Of a stretch of 32,732 nt of DNA, positions 17,721-27,674 are shown in pieces; within the stretch, counting starts at the first letter, position 1; each line of letters opens with the position of its first letter. Both the position numbers and the translations under genes were made by a program. The notes beneath the pieces are model-generated. The model did not search any database, was not told the DNA's origin, and worked only from the letters and a program-made list of their open reading frames with translations. Source of the stretch: Gammaproteobacteria bacterium (GTDB lineage: Bacteria; Pseudomonadota; Gammaproteobacteria; Chromatiales; Chromatiaceae); assembly GCA_007135625.1 (NCBI GenBank), contig SLIM01000030.1, positions 1 to 32,732 of the forward strand. Direction: 5' to 3'.

Positions 17721-19448
17721 TCAATAGTGCATATCCACCTGCACCCCCAACAGCTTCTCCGCTTCGGAACGATCTCCAAGCGTCAGCACAACGTTTTTAT
17801 CGATCAACCTCCGCCGCTCTTCTGCCGTTAGGTACTCCTCCATTCCCTGGATCTGATCTTCATTGAGCGTAGCGATGTACTGGCCTTTGCGCTTTTGGGT
17901 TATTGCCTCGGCGATACGAAAGGCCTCCGCTCGCTGCCGTGGATCCATATCGCTAAAGAGGCGGCTATCGTGGACTACGAAGTCGATATGGTGGTTACAT
18001 CCCGCTATGAGCAGGGTAAGGTCGTAACAGAAGATACGGACTTCGTTGATGCCGTCGGAGGCATCGTTCTCGATACGAACCTCAAAGTCGAAGCGAACCT
18101 GATTTTCGCGATGATTGTTGTGCAAAGTCAGTCCGGCGGGAGAGTCGGGATAGAATCGGCGGCTTAACCCTTTGAATACGGAATTAATCCTCTCTAGCTG
18201 GACGTGGATTTGTGCGAGATATTGGTTGGTTCGAAGCACTTCTTGCTGCATCGCGCCCTTGATCGTTGCCAACTCATCGCTCCAGCGGCGACCCAGGGTG
18301 CGGTAGTCGCGCAGCTTCTGCGCCTTGGCTTTGAGTGCAGCAATTTCACCTCCGATAACGATGAAGTAATCTAGCGCCCGACTACGCCCGAGATAGGCGC
18401 TCTTTTCGTTTAGCGCGTCACTTAACTCGCGAATGCTGCGCTCCTGCACCGCCAATTCCTGCTCTAAACGCCTCCGTTCCTGGGTGAGTCGAGTGATGCG
18501 GTTGGTGATCAGTTGCTGGTGAAAGTCCTGCACCTCGTCAAGACGACGCAGGGTTTCGGGGCGAAAGGCCGCGCCGACCTCCTGGTAGGCCACCTTGATA
18601 CGATCCGGGGCGATGTCGGGACGAATTTTAAGACTCTCCTCGATGTTGTTGATCGCGTTGCGCAGGAGTACGGCCCGGTTGCCTAGAGCCTGTAACTCGA
18701 CACCGAGATCGTTGGCCTCCTTTTGTATCTGGTAGTAGTCCTCAGCGACCTGGAAGGATCGCTGATTTTCCTCCAGCTCGGCGATGCGCTCCTCCAGAAA
18801 GGAGAGCTCGATATCTACGTCCTTGTTGGCGGTGTAGAACTCGCGCAGTAGCGGGTCGCTCTTGAGGCTCTTTTCTGACTTTCGGATGTTATCCAGGCGT
18901 TGGTAAAGCCGGGCCTTCTCGGCGACCAGCTCAACATCGAGTCCGAGCAGAAAGATGTTTCGGATCAGTTTGTTGTAGGGCGACTGGTCGCTGTTGGTGT
19001 ATTCAGCCTGAACGTAGTCGGCCTTATTGCGCCGCAGAAACTTGTAGAGCAGGCCGCGAAAACTCAATCCTTCAATACCGAGAGGAAGGTCGAAGGTGAG
19101 TTCTGCCAGCCGCTCACAGTATTCGCGAAGTTGCAGATCCTGGCCGTCAAAAATGACGCTGTTCTGACGGCTGGTGTTGCGCTGTACCCGGTGGAGGACA
19201 CCAGAGATCTCAAAAGTAAGGGTGAACACCCAATCCGGAATGCTCTCCTGGAACGCGTTGTTCCTATTCGATCCCAGACAGAAGTGGATTAGGACAATGG
19301 CGAGGGATTTACCAACGCCGTTGTAGGTCTTATCGTTATCCACGTCACCCTTGCACGAGCGGCCACCGACGATCAGGCTGACCCCTTCGCGATTGAACCG
19401 AATAGTCCGAAAGGAGGAGCGGTTAGCGCTCAGTTCGATGAAACGCAT
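17721..19448 (-). CDS. ABC-3C system ABC ATPase (DUF2326-like)
   Basis: Walker A-like NGVGKS, long coiled-coil middle, C-terminal IDFVVHDSRLFSDMDPRQ Walker B-like. Confidence 0.85.
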   Translation of the reverse strand: MRFIELSANRSSFRTIRFNREGVSLIVGGRSCKGDVDNDKTYNGVGKSLAIVLIHFCLGSNRNNAFQESIPDWVFTLTFEISGVLHRVQRNTSRQNSVIFDGQDLQLREYCERLAELTFDLPLGIEGLSFRGLLYKFLRRNKADYVQAEYTNSDQSPYNKLIRNIFLLGLDVELVAEKARLYQRLDNIRKSEKSLKSDPLLREFYTANKDVDIELSFLEERIAELEENQRSFQVAEDYYQIQKEANDLGVELQALGNRAVLLRNAINNIEESLKIRPDIAPDRIKVAYQEVGAAFRPETLRRLDEVQDFHQQLITNRITRLTQERRRLEQELAVQERSIRELSDALNEKSAYLGRSRALDYFIVIGGEIAALKAKAQKLRDYRTLGRRWSDELATIKGAMQQEVLRTNQYLAQIHVQLERINSVFKGLSRRFYPDSPAGLTLHNNHRENQVRFDFEVRIENDASDGINEVRIFCYDLTLLIAGCNHHIDFVVHDSRLFSDMDPRQRAEAFRIAEAITQKRKGQYIATLNEDQIQGMEEYLTAEERRRLIDKNVVLTLGDRSEAEKLLGVQVDMHY

Positions 19449-19684
19449 CGTTGCAGTCTCCCATTTCGATTAAGCGTGATAACGCCCAACGCGAACAGCA
19501 TATCCACGCTCAGTACAAGATTGTCAAAGCTATGGTTGGCAGGGAAGGCACCGCTCTCCATCTGCGGATGCAATTCATTCCAGAGCGCGTCAATGCTCTT
19601 GGGGGCCTCCAGCGACTCAAGCACTAGCGCACCCAGTCCCAGCAGGGACTCAGAAAAGCGGATATGCTTATCAGGCAGTAACAT
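19430..19684 (-). CDS. ABC-3C middle component (MC6-like)
   Basis: MLLPDKHIRFSESLLGLGALVLESLEAPKSIDALWNEL...; start trimmed to the ATG one nt after the upstream stop; overlaps ATPase start. Confidence 0.8.
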   Translation of the reverse strand: MLLPDKHIRFSESLLGLGALVLESLEAPKSIDALWNELHPQMESGAFPANHSFDNLVLSVDMLFALGVITLNRNGRLQRCVSSN

Positions 19685-19685
19685 A

Positions 19686-20648
19686 TTAGTCCTCGGGGTT
19701 CTCGAAGAGGTCGCAAGATTCAAAGAAAAAGGCCATAATCGTCAAAGCAACATCTTGCAGCGCTTTGCGCTTGCGTGGATCCTCTGTTTCTGGGGTAATT
19801 CGGCGCAAGATTTCGATAAAACGCTGATCGGAAAGCGTAACTCCATCGGAGACCGCACAAGGGTGAGATTCGGCCCGCATTGCGTCAAGATAATACCCGT
19901 TTAGGGTATCTCGGATGGCTTGGCGGGTGAAGTCGCTATTGGCAGCAAAATAACCCTCCACCGATCCTGCCTGATAGGATGCGGTATTGAGCCAATGACC
20001 GGTTACCCCTAGGCCGTTAAAGCGTATCTTGTCATCGAAGTTCGGCACTCTGAGACGTCCTGTTTGGGTTAGATCAACGGGATGATCCAGCACATGGCGA
20101 ATTACCGTGTTTAGGTCTGCGTAATTGAGCAGAGTGATCGACTCCGGATCTGGAATGAAACCGATGATCGACAACATTCCCTCTTCAGTCAGCGAGAAAA
20201 ACTCGTTCTCAAGGTGCTTGGTAAGAAACGGCTCGCAGCGATCCAAGGCGTAGCGTTGACGGATTCGCTCCATCGCCTCATGGATGCTGGGAAACACCGA
20301 ACCCCGGCAGCGGTCGTTGAGGACGAAGTAGAACTCACGGATACCGCTGGGAAAGATACCCGACCAGTGGGCGTAAAGCCCCTGAAAATCGGTCTCCAGC
20401 TTGCAGATGGCATCCTGCTCTCGATTACGTAGCTCCTCCGGCGCATACACTTGGAAATAGCGACCTGCCATCGGCTCAAATCCATCGTTCTTGCGGTCGC
20501 CGAAGGCACCCTGGGGCTTGGTCTGCCGAAAATCGCGGCGGGCGGCGGACATGATCTCCGTAAAAAGTTGCTCGAACTCACTGCCGGAAGCCTTGAGAAT
20601 CTGGTTCCTGAGGATAAGGCGGGCGATCTGTCGCTGATTTAAGTCCAT
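19686..20648 (-). CDS. ABC-3C effector/C-terminal-domain protein with putative REase-fold N-terminus
   Basis: EFEQLFTEIMSAARRDFRQTKPQGAFGDRKNDGFEPMAGRYFQVYAPEE N-terminus plus helical C-terminal domain; operon with MC6 and ATPase. Confidence 0.8.
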   Translation of the reverse strand: MDLNQRQIARLILRNQILKASGSEFEQLFTEIMSAARRDFRQTKPQGAFGDRKNDGFEPMAGRYFQVYAPEELRNREQDAICKLETDFQGLYAHWSGIFPSGIREFYFVLNDRCRGSVFPSIHEAMERIRQRYALDRCEPFLTKHLENEFFSLTEEGMLSIIGFIPDPESITLLNYADLNTVIRHVLDHPVDLTQTGRLRVPNFDDKIRFNGLGVTGHWLNTASYQAGSVEGYFAANSDFTRQAIRDTLNGYYLDAMRAESHPCAVSDGVTLSDQRFIEILRRITPETEDPRKRKALQDVALTIMAFFFESCDLFENPED

Positions 20649-20742
20649 GCCGGAAGTGTCTCGTTACTGTAGATCTGTAAAGATGGGAAGCGTACAGCGT
20701 ATTACCAGGTACACGGCATCACCACTGTAACTCTTCGCCTGA

Positions 20743-21642
20743 TCACTCCTTCAACCAAGAATCAAAGAAGCTGTCCGACTCCTCCCCCTCTTCGCCCTCT
20801 TCGCCCGTCGAGGTCTGGTGCGGTGGCTCCTGCAACTCGGCAGGGAGTGGGGTGGGGTCGGGCGGCTGTTCTGCCGGCGTTGGGGGCGCGGACTGGGAGT
20901 AGATCAGGGACTCTTCCAGCAGATCGGGATCGACCTCCAGATCGAGTCCGCCGAGGTTGGCGGCAATCTCCGCCTCGCCGATGTCGCCCCACTCATCTTC
21001 GACCTCTTCCGGGTTTTGCAGGAGCGAAAGATTTTCCGAAAAGAGGGCGTGCCGAAGGTAGTAGTTATCCGAGTCGAAGAGGTCGCCGCTCTCCTCCTGC
21101 TCCAGGATCTCGGAGGGGGTAGGAGTGCTGGCGATCGGCTCCGCCTCGGCCACTTGGGCGATCTCTTCGGCGGCCACCTCGCCCTCAACCACCTGCTCCT
21201 CTACCGTTGCTGGGGAGGGTATCCCCTCGACCGCCGTCCCCGTCTCCGCCGCCGCCACGGCCACAGCGGGGTACACCTCCTCCGGCGGCCTCTGCGGGAT
21301 CACTTGATCGGCGGCGGGAAGTGGCTCGGCGGGCCGCTCTTCGGAGTCTTGCAGCAGGAGGTGGAGATCGGTCTGCTCCAGAGCTTCGAGTGCAAAGTCG
21401 CTCTTGGCGCGAATCATCTTGCGGCGTTTGCGCTGCTGGCTGCGGATCCGCTCCAAAGTCTCGTTGAGCAGACTCTCCAGTGCGGTGTAGGCCCGCACCT
21501 GGGCATTTTGATAGCTAGTTGTAGGCTTTTCATCGAGCATCGACAGGCGTGCCTCGAAGTAGGCAATATCTGCCTCCAACTTACTGTTGCTGGGCGGTGT
21601 CCAGCCACCCGATGGTCCCTGTTTATTACTCTCTTCGGCCAT
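20743..21642 (-). CDS. acidic, partly low-complexity hypothetical protein
   Basis: ORF from internal Met (MAEESNKQGPSGGW...), E/P/A-rich C-terminal half ending EEGEEGEESDSFFDSWLKE. Confidence 0.65.
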   Translation of the reverse strand: MAEESNKQGPSGGWTPPSNSKLEADIAYFEARLSMLDEKPTTSYQNAQVRAYTALESLLNETLERIRSQQRKRRKMIRAKSDFALEALEQTDLHLLLQDSEERPAEPLPAADQVIPQRPPEEVYPAVAVAAAETGTAVEGIPSPATVEEQVVEGEVAAEEIAQVAEAEPIASTPTPSEILEQEESGDLFDSDNYYLRHALFSENLSLLQNPEEVEDEWGDIGEAEIAANLGGLDLEVDPDLLEESLIYSQSAPPTPAEQPPDPTPLPAELQEPPHQTSTGEEGEEGEESDSFFDSWLKE

Positions 21643-21862
21643 TCCTGGAACGCCTGCGCTGATTTCCCTCAATGTAGGTTTAACGACAGTGATCGACGGG
21701 TACCTCGTGCTGCCCTATACCCGCCATCACCGCTCCGTTCTGCCCTCCCTCCTCTACCACACCCCATTCTACCCCAAAACGGGGAACGCCCTCCGTCATT
21801 TCCATCGAATTTGGGAATAACCGGTTACCTCGCCGCTCCATTTCGCTATAATCTTCCCCTAA

Positions 21863-22012
21863 TAGAACCCCTCTGGGAGTCGCAACACAAATACAATTAA
21901 GTAACAAGATTTTAAGGAGAGTGTCGCCGATGCGTTATAGAACCCCCTCTGGAGTCGCAACATGAGCATCATTAAACAACAAGATTTTGTGGAGAGCATC
22001 GCCGATGCGTTG
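21863..22012 (+). repeat. 75-bp imperfect tandem duplication (x2) of the fumarase 5' region
   Basis: Copy 1 21863-21937 and copy 2 21938-22012: tagaaccccc..tggagtcgcaac...acaagatttt..ggagag..tcgccgatgcgtt. Confidence 0.92.
21930..21965 (+). CDS. candidate leader peptide MRYRTPSGVAT
   Basis: AAGGAG at 21914-21919, ATG at 21930, TGA at 21963-21965 overlapping the fumarase ATG (ATGA). Confidence 0.4.
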   Translation: MRYRTPSGVAT

Positions 22013-23494
22013 CAGTATATCGCCTGCTACCACCCGCAGGACTATATCACCGCCCTGGCGGAGGCGTGGCGCGTGGAGCGCTCCCCGGCGGCACGCGACG
22101 CGATAGCGCAGATTCTGATCAACTCACGCATGTGTGCCGAGGGGCAACGGCCAATCTGCCAGGATACGGGAATGGTTGTGGTCTTTGTGCGGGTCGGCAT
22201 GGGGGTGCGCTGGGAGGGTTCGCTATCGCTGCAACAGATGGTCGATGCCGGGGTACGCCAGGCCTACCTCGATCCGCTTAATCCACTGCGTGCATCCATG
22301 GTACTCGACCCCGCTGGTCACCGCCGCAACAGTGGAGATAACACCCCGGCGGTCGTCCATTGTGAGCTGGTCGCCGGGGATCGGGTCGAGGTCAAGCTGG
22401 CGGCCAAGGGGGGCGGTTCGGAGAATAAGGCCCGCTTTGCGGTACTCGATCCGGGGGCTTCGATTAGCGACTGGGTGGTGGAGACGGTGGCCGAGCTGGG
22501 GGCGGGGTGGTGTCCGCCGGGAATGCTGGGGGTAGGCATTGGCGGCTCGGCGGAGCGGGCGATGCAGTTGGCCAAGGAGGCGCTGCTGGAGCCGCTTGAC
22601 CTGCCGCTGCTGCGCCAGCGCGGTGCCGCGACTCCGCTGGAGGCGCTGCGCCTGGAACTGGTGGAGCGGATTAACGCCCTGGGGATCGGGGCGCAGGGGG
22701 TCGGCGGGGTAACGACGGTGCTGGATGTGAAGATTCGCGACTACCCGACCCACGCCGCTTCGCTGCCGGTGGCGCTGATTCCCAACTGCGCCGCTACCCG
22801 CCACCTGGAGTTTACCCTGGATGGCAGTGGGCCGCTGCAGCTCACGCCGCCCGCCGCCGAGGGGTGGCCAGTGGTGACCCAAGAGTTGGAGGGTGAGGTG
22901 CGCCGTATCGATCTGGATCGAGTCACCCGCGCGGAGCTGGAGTCGCTGCGGGCGGGCGAGCGGCTGCTGCTGTCGGGCCATCTGCTAACCGGTCGCGATG
23001 CCGCCCATCGCCGCCTGGCCGAGCGGCTGGCGGCGGGAGAGGGGCTGCCCGAGGGGGTCGATCTGCGCGGACGCTTGCTCTACTACGTCGGCCCAGTCGA
23101 TCCGGTGGGGAGCGAGGTGGTCGGCCCGGCTGGCCCCACAACCGCGACCCGCATGGATCGCTACAGCGAAATGGTGCTGGGTGAGCTGGGGTTGTGGGGG
23201 ATGATCGGTAAGGCCGAGCGGGGGGCGGAGAGTATCGCCGCGATTACGCACCATAAAGCGGTCTATCTAACCGCAGTCGGGGGGGCGGCCTATCTGGTGG
23301 CGAAGGCGATTCGCGCCTCCCGAGTGGTCGCCTTTGCCGATCTTGGCATGGAGGCGATGCGCGAGTTTCGGGTGGAGGAGATGCCGGTGACGGTGGCGGT
23401 CGATAGCTTGGGCGAGTCGCTTCATGCGAGTGGCCCGCGCTACTGGCGCGAGGAGATTGCCGGCACGCTCGCGCACTCTTGCGGACAATCATGA
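21962..23494 (+). CDS. fumarate hydratase class I
   Basis: INSRMCAEGQRPICQDTGMVVVFV, NTPAVVHCELVAGDRVEVKLAAKGGGSENKARFAVL, TTATRMDRYSEMVLGELGLWGMIGKAERG: class I 4Fe-4S fumarase. Confidence 0.95.
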   Translation: MSIIKQQDFVESIADALQYIACYHPQDYITALAEAWRVERSPAARDAIAQILINSRMCAEGQRPICQDTGMVVVFVRVGMGVRWEGSLSLQQMVDAGVRQAYLDPLNPLRASMVLDPAGHRRNSGDNTPAVVHCELVAGDRVEVKLAAKGGGSENKARFAVLDPGASISDWVVETVAELGAGWCPPGMLGVGIGGSAERAMQLAKEALLEPLDLPLLRQRGAATPLEALRLELVERINALGIGAQGVGGVTTVLDVKIRDYPTHAASLPVALIPNCAATRHLEFTLDGSGPLQLTPPAAEGWPVVTQELEGEVRRIDLDRVTRAELESLRAGERLLLSGHLLTGRDAAHRRLAERLAAGEGLPEGVDLRGRLLYYVGPVDPVGSEVVGPAGPTTATRMDRYSEMVLGELGLWGMIGKAERGAESIAAITHHKAVYLTAVGGAAYLVAKAIRASRVVAFADLGMEAMREFRVEEMPVTVAVDSLGESLHASGPRYWREEIAGTLAHSCGQS

Positions 23495-26043
23495 GCATCC
23501 CCAATCCGCAGCAGGTCGAGGCGATTGAGCAGGGCGGACGGCAGCTCAAGGGGCGGCTGGCGACACTGCTGCTGGCCACCGCTTTGGGGTGGTCGCTGTT
23601 TCAGCTCTGGATCGCCTCCCCGCTCCCCTACTGGCTCGGTTTCGGGCTATTTAATGCTAGCGAGAGCCGGGCTATCCATCTGGCCTTTGCGCTGTTTCTT
23701 GGCTACCTCGCCTTTCCCGCACGACGCGGCGCACTTACTGCCCGGCTACCGCTCTACGACGGGCTGCTGGCGGTGGCGGCGGTGGCCTGTACCCTCTATT
23801 TGCTGGTTTTTTATCAGGAGCTGGCGCGGCGGGCGGGCAATCCAACTACGCTGGATGTGGTGGTCGCCATCCTTGGGCTGCTGCTGCTGCTGGAGGCGAC
23901 CCGGCGCACTCTCGGCTGGCCGTTAACCCTTATTGCCATCGCATTTTTAGGCTATACCTTTGGCGGCCCCTGGCTGCCCGATGTGCTGGCCCATCGCGGC
24001 GCTTCGCTGGAGCGGGTCGCCTCCCACCAGTGGCTGACCGGTGAGGGGGTGTTCGGGGTGGCAATTGGGGTCTCCGCCAGCTTTGTTTTTCTGTTTGTGC
24101 TGTTTGGGGCGATGCTGGAGCGTGCCGGCGGAGGACACTACTTTATTCGGGTCGCTTTCGCCCTGGTCGGCCATCTGCGCGGCGGCCCGGCCAAGGCGGG
24201 AATCCTCGCCTCCGGTCTTACCGGAATGGTCTCCGGCTCCTCCATCGCCAACGTCGTCACCACCGGGACCTTTACCATCCCGCTGATGAAAAAGGCCGGT
24301 TTTCCCGCCTATCGCGCCGGGGCGATTGAGGTCGCCGCCTCAACCAATGGCCAACTGATGCCGCCGGTGATGGGGGCAGCAGCTTTTTTAATGGTGGAGT
24401 ATGTCAATATTCCCTATACCGAAGTGCTGAAACACGCCCTGCTACCTGCGCTCTTGAGCTATCTGGCGCTGCTCTATGTGATCCATCTGGAGGCGCTGAA
24501 GGCGGGGATGGAGCCGGGTCGCCGGGCTGCCGTTGCCGCGCTGCCCCGGCGGCTGCTCGGCTGGGGGCTGACTCTGGCCGGGGTGGTCATCTTTAGCGCG
24601 GCGGTATGGCTGCTGTTAGCAGGGGTCGCCGCGCTGTTCGGGGGGTGGGCGGGCTACGTCGCCGCGCTGCTGCTGCTGCTCGGCTACGTTGCACTGATCG
24701 CGCTGGAGGCCGACACCCCGGAGCCGGAGGGGTGGGATCCCGAGCGCCCGCTCACCCCCGCCGAGGCGCTGCGCGGCGGACTCCACTTTTTGCTGCCGGT
24801 TGCGGTGCTGGTCTGGTGCCTGATTATCGTGCGCCTCTCTCCTGCCGCCAGCGTCTTTAACGCGATTCTGCTGCTGATCGTTATACAGCTCACCCAACAC
24901 CCACTGCGCCGACTGTTTCGCCACCAGGCGGTGGGCAGCGCCTGGCGGCGCGGTCTGCATGAGCTGGTTGCGGCGCTGGAGGGAGGGGCGCGAAATATGG
25001 TTCCCATCGCCATTGCCACCGCCAGCGCCGGAATTGTGGTCGGCACGGTGAGCCTCACCGGCATCGGCCAGCTTCTCGGCGAGCTAATTGAACTTGCCTC
25101 CTTCGGCTCTTTTACCCTGATGTTGCTGCTGGTGGCCCTGATCTGCATGATTCTCGGCATGGGGCTGCCGACCACCGCCAACTACATTGTCGTCGCCACC
25201 CTCATGGCCCCGGTGATGGTGCAGATCGGCGCGGCCAATGGGCTGGAGATCCCGCTGATCGCCGCCCATCTGTTTGTCTTCTACTTCGGCATTCTCGCCG
25301 ACGACACCCCGCCAGTGGGACTGGCCGCCTACGCCGCTGCTGGTATCGCCAACGCCGACCCGATTCAAACTGGCCTGCAATCGTTTTTCTACGACCTGCG
25401 CACCGCCATTCTCCCCTTTATCTTTATTTTTAACACCGATCTGCTGCTGATTGGCATTGAAGGGGTTGGCCATCTGCTGCTGGTGATCCTCTCGGGACTG
25501 CTCGCGATGCTGCTCTTCGCCGCCGCCACCCAGGGGTGGCTGCTGACCCGTAGCCGCTGGTGGGAGAGCCTGCTGCTACTGCTCATCGCCGTTGCCCTCT
25601 TTCGCCTCGATCTTCCGCGTGATCAACTCTACCCCGCCTATCACCAGCACAGCGGTGCCGAGCTGGTGAGCGCGATTGCCACCATGCCCCCCGGTCAGCC
25701 GCTGCACCTGCAGGTCGAGAGTGAGGAGGAGCGCGGCACCACCCTGCGCACCCTGGTCTTCACCCTCCCCGACCGCCCCGCCGAGCAGCGCTTGCAGCAG
25801 CTCGGGCTGATCACTCGCTTGCACCAGGGGGAGCTGCTGATCGACGATATCGGCCTGTTTAGCCCGGCGGAGGATCTCGGCCTGCTCCCCGGCTACGCCA
25901 CCCGCATCGTCGGCTACCAGCTTCCCGCTGAACAGCCCTCTAAATACTGGTTTATGATCCCCCCGTTGCTGCTGCTCGCCGGCGTGCTGTTTGCCCAACA
26001 GCGGCGAAGAGAGGCGGAGACTCCCCGCTCTCCAGCGCTCTAG
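23491..26043 (+). CDS. TRAP transporter fused (4TM/12TM) permease with C-terminal DUF3394-like extension
   Basis: ATGA overlap with fumarase stop; SGSSIANVVTTGTFTIPLMKKAGFPAYRAGAIEVAASTNGQLMPPVMGAAAFLM is characteristic of fused TRAP permeases. Confidence 0.93.
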   Translation: MSIPNPQQVEAIEQGGRQLKGRLATLLLATALGWSLFQLWIASPLPYWLGFGLFNASESRAIHLAFALFLGYLAFPARRGALTARLPLYDGLLAVAAVACTLYLLVFYQELARRAGNPTTLDVVVAILGLLLLLEATRRTLGWPLTLIAIAFLGYTFGGPWLPDVLAHRGASLERVASHQWLTGEGVFGVAIGVSASFVFLFVLFGAMLERAGGGHYFIRVAFALVGHLRGGPAKAGILASGLTGMVSGSSIANVVTTGTFTIPLMKKAGFPAYRAGAIEVAASTNGQLMPPVMGAAAFLMVEYVNIPYTEVLKHALLPALLSYLALLYVIHLEALKAGMEPGRRAAVAALPRRLLGWGLTLAGVVIFSAAVWLLLAGVAALFGGWAGYVAALLLLLGYVALIALEADTPEPEGWDPERPLTPAEALRGGLHFLLPVAVLVWCLIIVRLSPAASVFNAILLLIVIQLTQHPLRRLFRHQAVGSAWRRGLHELVAALEGGARNMVPIAIATASAGIVVGTVSLTGIGQLLGELIELASFGSFTLMLLLVALICMILGMGLPTTANYIVVATLMAPVMVQIGAANGLEIPLIAAHLFVFYFGILADDTPPVGLAAYAAAGIANADPIQTGLQSFFYDLRTAILPFIFIFNTDLLLIGIEGVGHLLLVILSGLLAMLLFAAATQGWLLTRSRWWESLLLLLIAVALFRLDLPRDQLYPAYHQHSGAELVSAIATMPPGQPLHLQVESEEERGTTLRTLVFTLPDRPAEQRLQQLGLITRLHQGELLIDDIGLFSPAEDLGLLPGYATRIVGYQLPAEQPSKYWFMIPPLLLLAGVLFAQQRRREAETPRSPAL

Positions 26044-26152
26044 GCCCGGAGATGAGCTGCGTAGAGGCAAAGAGAGCGCAGGCGGCCCGTACCGGCGCTC
26101 TCCTCTGCCCTCTGCTATAAAGCTACCGGTTTATCACCTGACCGCTACCTTA

Positions 26153-26158
26153 TATAAT
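26153..26158 (+). promoter_or_regulatory. putative -10 element upstream of guaB
   Basis: TATAAT 51 nt before the guaB ATG; only weak -35 (tttatc) at 17-bp spacing. Confidence 0.4.
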
Positions 26159-26208
26159 GATCGGCTACGCTCTATCGAAGAACACCACTACACTCTGGAA
26201 ACTCTGCC

Positions 26209-27672
26209 ATGCGCCTGCTTGAGGAAGCCCTGACCTTTGATGATGTCCTGCTGGTACCTGCAAACTCGACGGTGCTGCCGAAGGATGTTGACCTCTCCAC
26301 CCAACTGACCCGTGAAATCGCCCTAAACATCCCCCTGATTTCAGCCGCCATGGATACCGTTACGGAGTCCCGGCTCGCTATTGCTTTGGCTCTGGAAGGG
26401 GGAATCGGCATCGTCCACAAAAATATGACCCCCGAACAGCAAGCCGGGGAGGTGCGTGCGGTGAAAAAGTTTGAGAGCGGGGTCATTCGCGAACCGGTCA
26501 CTGTCCACCCGACGGTGAGTGTTGGGGATGTACTGGAGATCACCCGCGCCCACAACATTTCCGGGGTTCCGGTGACCGACAACGGCAAGCTGGTGGGAAT
26601 CGTTACCAGCCGCGACCTGCGCTTTGAGAGCCGCCTGAACGAACCGGTCTCCTCGATCATGACCCCGCGTGAACGGCTGGTCACGGTGCAGGAGGGGGCG
26701 AGCCGCGAGGAGGTGACGCAACTGCTTCACCGCCACCGTATCGAAAAGGTGCTGGTGGTCAACCCGGCCTTCGAGCTGCGCGGCATGATTACGGTAAAAG
26801 ATATTCAGAAGGTTAAGGATTATCCCAACGCCTGCCGCGATGAGGATGAGCGGCTGCGCGTCGGTGCGGCGGTCGGCACCGGTAGCGGTACCGAGGAGCG
26901 GGTGGCGGCTCTGGTCGAGGCGGGGGTCGATGTGATTGTGGTCGATACCGCTCACGGCCACTCGCAAGGGGTTCTCGACCGGGTCGCCTGGGTCAAGCGC
27001 CACTATCCCCAGGTGCAGGTGATCGGCGGCAACATCGCCACCGGCGAAGCGGCGCTGGCGCTGCGTGATGCCGGGGCCGATGCGGTTAAGGTCGGAATCG
27101 GTCCCGGCTCGATCTGCACCACCCGCATTGTCGCCGGGGTTGGTGTTCCGCAGATTAGCGCCGTGGCTAACGTTGCCCGAGCCTTGGAGGGGAGCGGCCT
27201 GCCGCTGATCGGTGATGGTGGCCTGCGCTACTCCGGCGATATCGCCAAGGTCATCGCCGCAGGTGCCCACTCGGTGATGATCGGCAGCATGTTTGCCGGT
27301 ACTGACGAATCGCCAGGAGAAGTAGAGATTTTTCATGGCCGCTCTTACAAATCGTACCGGGGCATGGGTTCCCTCGGTGCCATGGCGGGCAACCAAGGCT
27401 CTAGCGACCGCTATTTTCAGGAGAGTACCGCCGCCGAAAAGCTGGTTCCCGAGGGGATCGAGGGGCGGGTACCTTATAAGGGGAGTATGTTAAACATTAT
27501 CCACCAACTGATCGGCGGGGTGCGCTCCAGCATGGGCTATACCGGCTGTCGCACGATCCATGAGATGCGTACCAAGCCGCTCTTCGTGCGGGTCACCAAC
27601 GCCGGCATGACCGAATCCCATGTTCATGATGTCACCATCACCAAAGAGGCACCGAATTATCGGAGGGATTGA
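26209..27672 (+). CDS. guaB: IMP dehydrogenase
   Basis: [17 protein letters not shown]..., CBS domains, [22 protein letters not shown] active-site loop, C-terminal [11 protein letters not shown]. Confidence 0.98.
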   Translation: MRLLEEALTFDDVLLVPANSTVLPKDVDLSTQLTREIALNIPLISAAMDTVTESRLAIALALEGGIGIVHKNMTPEQQAGEVRAVKKFESGVIREPVTVHPTVSVGDVLEITRAHNISGVPVTDNGKLVGIVTSRDLRFESRLNEPVSSIMTPRERLVTVQEGASREEVTQLLHRHRIEKVLVVNPAFELRGMITVKDIQKVKDYPNACRDEDERLRVGAAVGTGSGTEERVAALVEAGVDVIVVDTAHGHSQGVLDRVAWVKRHYPQVQVIGGNIATGEAALALRDAGADAVKVGIGPGSICTTRIVAGVGVPQISAVANVARALEGSGLPLIGDGGLRYSGDIAKVIAAGAHSVMIGSMFAGTDESPGEVEIFHGRSYKSYRGMGSLGAMAGNQGSSDRYFQESTAAEKLVPEGIEGRVPYKGSMLNIIHQLIGGVRSSMGYTGCRTIHEMRTKPLFVRVTNAGMTESHVHDVTITKEAPNYRRD

Positions 27673-27674
27673 GG

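Noticed and set aside
22223-22981. 252-aa minus-strand ORF within fumarase
   Set aside because: Antisense shadow ORF of class I fumarase; Arg/Gln-rich nonsense-like composition
26341-27396. 351-aa minus-strand ORF within guaB
   Set aside because: Antisense shadow of guaB
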